In this document: positions 34,301-41,151 of the stretch, one piece after another | Position numbering within the stretch: position 1 is the first letter of the stretch | How the letters are laid out: each line of letters starts with the position of its first letter | From: Bacteroidales bacterium | Lineage (GTDB): Bacteria > Bacteroidota > Bacteroidia > Bacteroidales > GCA-2748055 | Direction: 5' to 3' | Assembly (NCBI GenBank): GCA_023138875.1 | Contig: JAGLOO010000059.1 | Location: forward strand, 1 to 50,528 | Length of the DNA: 50,528 nucleotides | Position numbers and translations under genes: made by a program | The notes under the pieces: generated by a model | Databases searched by the model: none | Seen by the model: only the letters and a program-made list of their open reading frames with translations | What the model was told of the DNA's origin: nothing

Positions 34301-35080
34301 GAAGAAGGCTTTTTATTTGATTTTACCGGAACAGGAGGCGTACATCCTGGCAATCTCAATGCAAATCCAGCCATAGTACATTCTGTAATCATGTATGTTC
34401 TCAGGTTGTTGTTGAAAGAGGATATCCCCCTGAATGATGGTATGCTGGCACCCATAGAAGTAATTTTGCCTGAAGGAATGCTAAATCCGCCGTTCCCGGA
34501 TGATCCATTTCAATGTCCTGCGCTGGTAGGAGGCAATGTAGAAGTCAGTCAGCGCCTCACCGACACCCTGCTCAAAGCTTTGAAGCTACAGGCTGCCAGT
34601 CAGGGCACCATGAACAACATTCTGTTCGGAAATGACAGTTTCGGCTACTACGAAACCATTTGCGGAGGCTGTGGTGCCGGACCGGATTTCGAAGGAGCCG
34701 ATGCCGTTCATCATCACATGACCAACACCCGGATCACCGATCCCGAAATCATGGAACACCGCTACCCGGTGCGATTAGAAAGATTTGAGATCCGGCATTC
34801 CTCAGGAGGAAAAGGCCAATACCAAGGTGGTAATGGAGTGATACGTGAGATTCGTTTTCTTGAAAAAATGGAACTCTCAGTGATTACCCAGAGAAGAAAA
34901 AGTGGTCCTTATGGAATGGATGGAGGAGGAGAAGGCAAGCCGGGGAAACAGAAAGTAGTAAGAGCAAGCGGGTTACATACAGTCTTAGAATCTGTCAGTT
35001 CCACCTCAATCGATCCTGGAGATTTGTTGGTTGTTGAGACTCCCGGAGGAGGCGCCTGGGGGGTGGCGAAAGAGGAATGA
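31322..35080 (+). CDS. Fused 5-oxoprolinase/hydantoinase (HyuA-HyuB type)
   Basis: This 1252-residue cytoplasmic enzyme is of the eukaryote-like fused type (mammalian OPLAH is near 1290). Residues 1-720 are the HyuA half, with ATP-binding DTGGTFTDC (about 7-15) and FDMGGTSTDVSRY (about 348-360). Residues about 735-1245 are the HyuB half, with NHPAYGGSHLPDITLVSPVY, RAHHAEIGGISPGSMPPGAR and RHSSGGKGQYQGGNGV. The reaction is ATP-dependent opening of 5-oxo-L-proline to glutamate, or of a hydantoin to an N-carbamoyl amino acid. An N-terminal insertion of roughly 60 residues (about 38-110, containing NWGLTTDLFIGYSF) interrupts HyuA soon after its first phosphate loop and looks beta-rich. The gene follows the NRAMP-like transporter by 20 bp. 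Confidence 0.9.
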   Translation: MYTLNIDTGGTFTDCIASTPKGKILRRKVLSSSSLRANITRVVSSTEIEISSNWGLTTDLFIGYSFRFLEIDHKPIIIKQFNPLNYRMVLESDLPDHLKGRCPLFEITAYEEAPVLCARLITETPLDQPFPEMEIRLGSTKGTNALLEYKGARTAMLVTKGFKDLLAIGNQQRPDIFAREVIKPPPLAELIIEVDERLDATGKVLQIPDQTSIREAVKTIRQAGITTVGVALMHSWINSAHEELVRSIIIDEGLQYISASYQLSGLIKYLLRMQTTEVNSYLSPIIDRYIRQISDKVHGNRFWVMTSAGGLVKADHFMPKDSLLSGPAGGVVGAVAMGIEAGFDKIISFDMGGTSTDVSRYDKELEYSFELKVGSANIHSPALTIETVAAGGGSVCGFDGYKLVVGPESAGAMPGPACYGADGPLSITDVNLLSGRLDPGQFNIPVYPEVAKARLKDIQDEIAERSGTRPDENYLLNGFLRIANETMAGAIKKISTGKGYNPAEYAMVAFGGAGGMHACSIAGLLNISKVLIPENAGLLSAYGIGEAVIERFAEKQVLKPLNNSNKLADLLPVLEEEALRKLFAEGVNEKEAMIRSRLVFLRFMGQESTIEVSWSSQEQIIKDFRSAYTAVYGHWSDERIVEIESVRVVASSVKKESQIHDLDTNGKDALPAYQNDQGYPVFIREHLSPGDQTFGPAIILDPYSTTFLEKGWSCRMNGQGTLVITDEKKTAKSQDENLTPEAELELFSRRFMSIAENMGAMLQHTSVSVNVKERLDFSCAVVDANGYLVANAPHIPVHLGSLGICVRSLLPHYDLQAGDTLVTNHPAYGGSHLPDITLVSPVYTQGGEKIGFVVNRAHHAEIGGISPGSMPPGARSLAEEGVIINPFYLVKGGKADWKGMEEILTKTVFPTRGIAENLADLNGALAANRRGATELLALADNYGIEKLAKFMMLLKEHATRKTIDTIQNYPIQNGFAREYLDDGTPLEVKLIRQEEGFLFDFTGTGGVHPGNLNANPAIVHSVIMYVLRLLLKEDIPLNDGMLAPIEVILPEGMLNPPFPDDPFQCPALVGGNVEVSQRLTDTLLKALKLQAASQGTMNNILFGNDSFGYYETICGGCGAGPDFEGADAVHHHMTNTRITDPEIMEHRYPVRLERFEIRHSSGGKGQYQGGNGVIREIRFLEKMELSVITQRRKSGPYGMDGGGEGKPGKQKVVRASGLHTVLESVSSTSIDPGDLLVVETPGGGAWGVAKEE

Positions 35081-35105
35081 AGTAATGACAATGAAACCAA
35101 TGATC

Positions 35106-35903
35106 TCAGTAATATAAATAAAATTCCGCACCATTTCGGGGCGTTAGATATCTCTCTTCAGATGTGACCATTTCCCACCAGAAGTCATTACTATCAGTCC
35201 AATTAGTTTCTAAACCCTCATCGAGATCGGCAGACCATGTACCATGAATTATCAAATTTTCACCAGAAGTGTGTACTGTTCCGTCAATGTTATAGGTAAC
35301 CCAATTCAGGGTAAGATTATAGTCTATCTCCTGAATACGTAACTTACCATATCTGCCCTCATTCGTTCTAAACAGGATAATAGTTCCCACAAGAATTTTC
35401 CTATTTAGATTATCGCTGCCATCGATACTGGCAGTGCTAAGCTGAACACTTAATATGTGGTATAAATGAATATCATCAAATGGAAGCTTAGGAAAAGCTG
35501 AGCCAGATGTAAAAGAAACCACTCTTCCGAATTCTGTTCCAGCCCTCGTTTCTGCATATGTTCTGACATAATACTTCGTGCTTGGAGCAAGAACGGTTAT
35601 TACACTTGAATAGCTGCCGTTTGAATCTCTGTTTCCCAATTGGGTTACAGGCCCTTCTAAGATTGAATTTCCTTCAACAGACCATTGGAACCCATGTTGA
35701 GTAATCTCTTCTGCCCCGATATTTACTATAGTTCCTATCAACTCGTAATTTCCTGCTGAAAGAGGTTCTATCGAATCCGTGGTGATTACAAAGATTGATT
35801 CCGGATCAAAGCGTTTGCATGCATTAACAGAGAAGAGAAGAAATATCATCCCAATCAGTATTGGACCCACTTTTGAACATCGTATTTCTTGCAAATTGGT
35901 CAT
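35106..35903 (-). CDS. Lipoprotein with fibronectin-like domain, caspase operon
   Basis: This 265-residue protein has a basic N-terminus and a lipobox LLFSVNAC (Cys29). Residues 40-135 form an Ig/fibronectin-like module ending YYVRTYAETRAGTEFGRVVS, the same motif style as in the T9SS protein at 27.6-29.4 kb. The C-terminal part (140-265) is beta-rich with several Trp residues (HGTWSADLDEGLETNWTD) and no known motif. It is the last gene of a three-gene minus-strand set, starting 13 bp after the caspase-like gene. Function unknown; a surface adhesion or binding role would fit. Confidence 0.72.
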   Translation of the reverse strand: MTNLQEIRCSKVGPILIGMIFLLFSVNACKRFDPESIFVITTDSIEPLSAGNYELIGTIVNIGAEEITQHGFQWSVEGNSILEGPVTQLGNRDSNGSYSSVITVLAPSTKYYVRTYAETRAGTEFGRVVSFTSGSAFPKLPFDDIHLYHILSVQLSTASIDGSDNLNRKILVGTIILFRTNEGRYGKLRIQEIDYNLTLNWVTYNIDGTVHTSGENLIIHGTWSADLDEGLETNWTDSNDFWWEMVTSEERYLTPRNGAEFYLYY

Positions 35904-35916
35904 GCCTGTTTATATC

Positions 35917-37065
35917 TCATTTCTTTTTCAAGAAGATAAAGTCACCCCCTTCATCCCCAACATTCCTTATTTCTCCGTATTGTGGAATCGCATCGCTGTT
36001 ATTGATCACTGCAATCCTGAAACTACTAAAGAGTTGCTCGGATGATAAATAAGCATCCTCATTCTCAATTAATCGTTCAAGCAGATATCGGGTGAAAGAA
36101 CTTCGATCCGGCACTTCGGTTAAAGTCCCGCTTGTCATCGCCTTGCGACTGGATAATTCATAAAGCACCTCATATGCCCTATCCTGTTTTGGGAAACCAG
36201 ATCTTGTTTTGAAGATTGAACCTGCAAAACATGCATCTGTAATCAAAAGAGTATGTTTGGAATCAATAGTCTTAAGGTAATCCACCAGCGTACTGTTGCG
36301 AAACCAGTTTGCCGTGCTTGTCAAGTTTGCGTTGGTTGGCAGCCAATAACCAACATTTGCCTTCTCATCCCACGTTCCATGGCCTGCATAGAATATAAGT
36401 ACATTATCATTAGGAGTAACCTTACTTGCCAGATCATCCAATGCGTACACTATATCATTTCTTTTGGCATTTGTAAGAAGTATGATATCGCTGCTATGGA
36501 ATGTATATTGAGATATCAGTGTATTGTAAATCCTTTTCGCATCTTTGATCGGATTCTCCAGATTATGCAGGCTGGGATCACTATACTTGTCTATCCCTAT
36601 AATCAAAGCATAATACTTTGCCTCCTCTAAGATTCTATCGGCAAGTGTTACAACAGGAGGGATGTACTCTATTGTAACGAATTGTTCCTGCAGGTTGTCG
36701 ATATTATCAACAGCCACAAGGCGTACCTTGTTCTCACCAGGAGAAAGTTTAAGTCTTGATGAAAAAATCCCTGTTTCATTGATAGTCCTGATATCAGAGT
36801 TGACAGAAACAAACTTGACACCACTTTCATCATTAACTTCCCCAATCAAATCGATTTCTTCAGCAGCAGTTCGATAAACCATGTCTCCTGAAATATCGGG
36901 AGTCATTAGCTTTATAGTGGGAGGCTGAGTATCCGGAAGATTGTTTATCAGAATCCTGACCTTGTTACTTTCAACCTCCTGGGAGAAGGAATAACTATAT
37001 CCCCAGATCATCGCAATCATGACCAGGACGAACACCCTTGTACTATAACCAGTTTTTTTCATCAT
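35917..37065 (-). CDS. Secreted caspase-family (C14) cysteine protease
   Basis: This 382-residue protein has an export signal (about 8-29, VFVLVMIAMIWGYSYSFSQ). An Ig-like domain (about 45-140) contains IDLIGEVNDESGVKFVSVNS and LSPGENKVRLVAVD. The C14 caspase domain (about 150-382) begins YYALIIGIDKYSDPSLHNLE, has catalytic His229 in YAGHGTWDE and Cys279 in ITDACFAGS, so the dyad is intact. Most bacterial caspases studied act inside the cell in defence or death; this one is exported, so it should act in the periplasm or at the surface. The genes before (6 bp) and after (13 bp) encode exported proteins too. The target is unknown. Confidence 0.88.
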   Translation of the reverse strand: MMKKTGYSTRVFVLVMIAMIWGYSYSFSQEVESNKVRILINNLPDTQPPTIKLMTPDISGDMVYRTAAEEIDLIGEVNDESGVKFVSVNSDIRTINETGIFSSRLKLSPGENKVRLVAVDNIDNLQEQFVTIEYIPPVVTLADRILEEAKYYALIIGIDKYSDPSLHNLENPIKDAKRIYNTLISQYTFHSSDIILLTNAKRNDIVYALDDLASKVTPNDNVLIFYAGHGTWDEKANVGYWLPTNANLTSTANWFRNSTLVDYLKTIDSKHTLLITDACFAGSIFKTRSGFPKQDRAYEVLYELSSRKAMTSGTLTEVPDRSSFTRYLLERLIENEDAYLSSEQLFSSFRIAVINNSDAIPQYGEIRNVGDEGGDFIFLKKK

Positions 37066-37071
37066 TAGTCT

Positions 37072-37938
37072 TCAGAATCTATAACTCATACTAACTAAGG
37101 GTACGTTTGAAACAGGATCCAGGTTACACTTGAAAGATAGTCCCCGTGCTTCACTGTAAAGCGGAAGTTTCTTAAGATCCGAGGTGCCTGCTATTGTCCA
37201 TATAATATCAGTTACCCATATCCCGATTGCAGTGTATGCAAATAGTTCAGATACGTTATCCTGACGTACTGAATTATTAAACGCTTCCTTTATATCATTG
37301 GCATCATCAAGGTCATCAATGCTATTCATAGTGTTGACAGCCTTTCGATTTAACACAATGGAACCCGTAATGAAACCATATCCGGCTGCTCCACGGATCC
37401 AGTGTGGATTTCCCGTCACACGTGATAATCCTAAACCAGGTATGAGCAGTGACTGTAATACCAAAGCCGTACGGTTATAGCTAGTTGTTTTACCTTCAGT
37501 TACGGGTTCGATTATACTGATGTCTTTCTCTGGTCCCGGATCGCTGGAATCATCAGTCTGTTCATTCAACTGAGCTATCTCTGGTTCAGGGGGGAGGATC
37601 ACCTCAGCATTTAACTTCACATATAGATATGCATTGATGAAAATGTTATCTGCCTCAAGATTCCATGTGATTTGCTTATTTCTTCCGCCATCTTCAACCG
37701 GACCAATATCTCCGTCTAGTGCACTGGCATTTACCGGATTTCCATCTTCATCAGTTATTTCTATACCAATGATATACTTTTCGGATGGATCGCTGTTTAA
37801 CAGGTCATATGAAATGTGAAGAGTGTTATCCCTTATCTCAAGTTTTGGATCCGATATCTTTACAGCTGTTTGAGCATAACATGCTGGACCCATCAGGAAA
37901 ATGCCAAAGAACGACAAGCATAGAATGTTTTTTCCCAT
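37072..37938 (-). CDS. Exported protein of the caspase operon, beta domain plus two hydrophobic segments
   Basis: This 288-residue protein has a signal peptide (1-22, ending GPACYAQ). Residues 25-115 form a beta-sandwich-like region (LEIRDNTLHISYDLLNSDPS, then KQITWNLEAD). A low-complexity acidic linker follows, then helices at about 157-200 (ALVLQSLLIPGLGLSRVTGN, GAAGYGFITGSIVLN) and 236-256 (YTAIGIWVTDIIWTIAGTS). The LIPGLG...G element resembles that seen in DUF5683-type membrane proteins. It is the first gene of the operon with the caspase-like protease and may hold that protease at the membrane. Function otherwise unknown. Confidence 0.7.
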   Translation of the reverse strand: MGKNILCLSFFGIFLMGPACYAQTAVKISDPKLEIRDNTLHISYDLLNSDPSEKYIIGIEITDEDGNPVNASALDGDIGPVEDGGRNKQITWNLEADNIFINAYLYVKLNAEVILPPEPEIAQLNEQTDDSSDPGPEKDISIIEPVTEGKTTSYNRTALVLQSLLIPGLGLSRVTGNPHWIRGAAGYGFITGSIVLNRKAVNTMNSIDDLDDANDIKEAFNNSVRQDNVSELFAYTAIGIWVTDIIWTIAGTSDLKKLPLYSEARGLSFKCNLDPVSNVPLVSMSYRF

Positions 37939-38040
37939 TATCAGATCCGTTTTCAGTTTAATCGGTAATCAGACACATTGATATCTCAACTCAATATTGA
38001 CAACCTGACTGATAAATATAGTAAGTGATGGAATAATACA

Positions 38041-38048
38041 CAAATATA
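38041..38048 (-). promoter_or_regulatory. -7 element of the caspase operon promoter
   Basis: TATATTTG on the minus strand matches TAnnTTTG and lies 102 bp upstream of the first gene's ATG. No clear TTTG is found 19-21 nt upstream. The gap 37939-38168 separates this operon from the divergent repeat-protein gene and holds no gene. Confidence 0.45.
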
Positions 38049-38168
38049 AGCAAATCCATATTTCCTCTTAAAAAAAATGATACCAGGTGTGATTTTAGTT
38101 CCATTTTACTATGGACTCCAATGTCAAAATTTCATATTTTTATTCTATCAAAGCAAAAACTCAGCCTT

Positions 38169-40247
38169 ATGTCAACAATTACAAAGATTTTTTCAATCCT
38201 GTTTACAACCCTGACGGTACTCAGTTTTCAACCTGTCCATGCCCAGGACAAATTATCCTGGTTAGATGATTATACCGGTGATATGCAAATTGGTAGTGAA
38301 ACCTATCGATATAATTTCACCAATATAGAAGGCAATGATTGCAAACTTAAATTTGAAGAACTGGTTACTGATAAGAAAGGCTCTACAGAGACACATTCCT
38401 GGATCTTTTATCTTTCTGATATTGATCCTTCTGCGATCAGTTTTAAAGCAAAAGGTAAATCCATCACCATCTCTATGGAAACTCACCAATCTCAAAAATT
38501 CATTTCTTATTATGAAGAAGGAGAAATCGATGAGTACACGGAAGAAATAAAAATAACAATGAATGAGGTAGATATGACAAGGTCCTTCATTGAAACCATT
38601 AAAGAAAACATCACCAATTGTAAAGAAACACAGGTAGCATGGGAAAACCGGGATCAGGCATTTGCATGGCTGGTGAACAATATTGAAAAAGCCACAGATG
38701 AGGAAATTGAATGGGATCAAAAATTTGAGCTGGGTAGTCGGATTTACCTGGTTGATTTTCAGGCAAATTCTGTTAACGAAAAAGGCGAACAGGAATTGTT
38801 TAGTTATATATTGGACCTCAGCGATATTAATCCATTGGCAATTAACCTGAAAATTTCCGGAAAATCGTTTTTTATAGAGGTACCTGTTAAAGAAGGTAAA
38901 AGATTCATAAAAGTTAAATCTCCAACCGGAACTGAATTCACAAACAAACTGCTGATTTATGCAAATGATATTGAGTTGGCAAGGCAGATAGTCAATGCAT
39001 TAATCTATGTGGTTAAAAATACCACGCCTGAAAGGCCTCAATGGGATTCCTACAGTGCTTCCCTGGGATTTGTGAAAGATAATTTAGGAGAGGTCAAAAT
39101 TGATGATGAACTGTTTTCCAATAGTATTAACTATGAAGCTTCACCATCCGGTTTGGTAAATTTAGTGATAGGGAAATCAGATTCCAACGGTACTCCTGAG
39201 AGTGTAAAATGCTCGTTCTACCTGACAGATGTAATGGATAAAGTAAGACTTGAGGTTTCAAAGTACAGCATCACTATTGAGATTGAGACAAAAAACAAGC
39301 GTGACTTTATTCGTGAAATGACTGATGAAAAAGTAACGGATTACTCCTCAACTCTGGATTTCCATGTTTCTGATATTGACATGGCCAGGGATATTCTCAA
39401 TGCATTTGAGTACGCCATCCGCAACAGCGAAGAAAAAATAGAAGAATTCAGTAACATCAGCGATGTCGGTTCATGGTTTTCAGAGAATATTGGTACAATA
39501 GAAACTGACGGGGATAAATATGAGCAAAATCTGAGTATCAAAAAGGTGAATGAAAATCAACTGATTATAGAAAAGAAACTGACCGAAGCTGATGAAGGAA
39601 GCACTGAAACCAGTTTCATTCTATACCCTGAAGATATCAGTCTGGATGAACTGGAAATAAAAGTAAGCGGTAAAAAGCTTACCGTACCCCTGGAAACGGA
39701 GAAAGGCAAATACATTAAGAAATTTGAGAATGGTAAGCTTCAGAACTTTTCTGGTATTACTGAAATATTGTTTTCTGATCCACTGGTAGCTAAAAATTTC
39801 ATCGCAGCCATCCGTTTTCTGAAAGCAAATTCTGTGGTTGAAGACAGAGCAGCTATGAACAAGGACGAAGCCATTGCTTTCCTCTCCGGGAATATTCAAA
39901 ACATAGATTTACCGGATGAACAATATGAACAAAAATTAGAGGTCAAGGATGAGGGAAATTGCAAAATGAGCTTTACACGTGTGGAAACTGATGATAAAGG
40001 CGCCAGTGATGAATACATCTACGAGTTCAATATTGCCGATATTCATCCAGGCAGTTCAGAACTTTCCGTGAAAGGAGAAATCATTGAAATTAACCTGGTT
40101 ACCCGAGGAAATGAGAAGCTAATCAAACCATACGAAAACGGGGAAGCAGGAAATTTCGTTGATGATTTTGCCATTTACGTGGATGATGTTCTGCTTGCAA
40201 AGAAAACGCTGGCAGCATTTGCTGCGCTTTCGGAGGGGTGTAAGTAA
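38169..40247 (+). CDS. Secreted protein of five ~130-residue tandem repeats, unknown family
   Basis: From the ATG at 38169 (MSTITKIFSILFTTLTVLSF, signal peptide ending VHAQ) this encodes 692 residues. A start at 38121 would add 16 residues. The mature protein is five related units, at about 28-155, 159-289, 290-424, 426-559 and 562-690. Each reads roughly: W/F..N...I..D...Y.......L.......D.KG..E....F.L.DI.P....LK.SGK...I.....K.FIK..E.G....F.....I...DI..AR....A..Y....N. Examples are YLSDIDPSAISFKAKGKSIT and LDLSDINPLAINLKISGKSF. I recognise no family. The design suggests a periplasmic or surface binding array. The HprK-like gene starts 11 bp later. Confidence 0.8.
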   Translation: MSTITKIFSILFTTLTVLSFQPVHAQDKLSWLDDYTGDMQIGSETYRYNFTNIEGNDCKLKFEELVTDKKGSTETHSWIFYLSDIDPSAISFKAKGKSITISMETHQSQKFISYYEEGEIDEYTEEIKITMNEVDMTRSFIETIKENITNCKETQVAWENRDQAFAWLVNNIEKATDEEIEWDQKFELGSRIYLVDFQANSVNEKGEQELFSYILDLSDINPLAINLKISGKSFFIEVPVKEGKRFIKVKSPTGTEFTNKLLIYANDIELARQIVNALIYVVKNTTPERPQWDSYSASLGFVKDNLGEVKIDDELFSNSINYEASPSGLVNLVIGKSDSNGTPESVKCSFYLTDVMDKVRLEVSKYSITIEIETKNKRDFIREMTDEKVTDYSSTLDFHVSDIDMARDILNAFEYAIRNSEEKIEEFSNISDVGSWFSENIGTIETDGDKYEQNLSIKKVNENQLIIEKKLTEADEGSTETSFILYPEDISLDELEIKVSGKKLTVPLETEKGKYIKKFENGKLQNFSGITEILFSDPLVAKNFIAAIRFLKANSVVEDRAAMNKDEAIAFLSGNIQNIDLPDEQYEQKLEVKDEGNCKMSFTRVETDDKGASDEYIYEFNIADIHPGSSELSVKGEIIEINLVTRGNEKLIKPYENGEAGNFVDDFAIYVDDVLLAKKTLAAFAALSEGCK

Positions 40248-40258
40248 TATTTCCGATT

Positions 40259-41088
40259 ATGGCGGGAGGATTTACCATTAAACCTGGTCGCAAGGATCGT
40301 TCTTGCCATCAGTTTCAACTATTCCGGCGTGCCGATTCTTTGTATTTGCGAACCAATGAGATACTCATTGGAAAATGGAGCCTGAGCGAAGAACATTTGT
40401 TTATGGGTAAAGTCTTTTTGGAGCTTCTGAATAAGGCATATCATAAAGAGGAAAACGATTGGATGGCTGTGATGCATGGCTCTGCCATAAGTGATGGAAA
40501 ACACAGCATCATTCTCACAGGTGATTCAGGTAAAGGGAGAAGCACCACACTGGCAGTAATCCTGGCGAATGGATTCATATTTATGTCCGATGATTTTGTG
40601 CCAATTGAATCAGTGACTGGAGAAGTATATCAGTTCCCAACTGCGATTTCAGATAAGAGGGCGCAGTGGAAACGCTTCAATCAATATTCCCCGCACTTCT
40701 GGAAGCAGAAGAATTTTATTACAAGGAGTTCGATAAAAAAGTACGATATCTGTCGCCCCTTCTTTCCAAAGAACTCCTTCATCAAAGTCGCCCGGTTAAA
40801 GCCATGGTGTTCGTGAATTTTGAACCTGGCACAGAATTGGAAATAAGCAGAAAGCCGAAACCCGAAGCCATACAGAATTTGATTACCGAATCATGGATAT
40901 CCCCTCGCTATGAAAATGCTGAACGCTTTCTCGATTGGGCAATATCCATGCCTTTCTTTCAGCTAAACTATTCTGACAATCAACATTTGAAGAGAATCCA
41001 ACACTCTTTTCATGAAGCCTATGTGCTCGCGGGATTCAACATAGAGGTTCAACAGACATTCCATCCCGAAAATCCGACAGTTCAGTAA
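40259..41088 (+). pseudogene. HprK-like P-loop kinase gene with a frameshift
   Basis: Two overlapping frames encode one protein. Frame one (40259-40816) gives SEEHLFMGKVFLELLNKAYH, a P-loop SIILTGDSGKGRSTTLAVIL (about 83-102) and FMSDDFVPIE; after ISDKR it derails. The other frame continues from about 40662 as GAVETLQSIFPALLEAEEFY and runs to 41088. The pattern (P-loop, DDFVPI, FP.AIS, then ..P.L) resembles HprK/P-related kinases of Bacteroidota. The break lies in the AGAGGGC stretch near 40657-40663. The P-loop reads GDSGKGRST, so the Walker lysine is Arg, which also argues against normal kinase activity. A sequencing error or programmed frameshift is possible but would not restore the Lys. 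Confidence 0.65.
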
Positions 41089-41151
41089 CTCTTTTTTGAA
41101 GAACCAGGTCAGATGCTTCAAATTTGCAGAGTTGTACCAAAATAACACGCT

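Noticed and set aside
38262-38720. 152-codon minus-strand frame opposite the repeat protein
   Set aside because: The forward frame has a signal peptide and five internal repeats; the opposite frame has no such structure.
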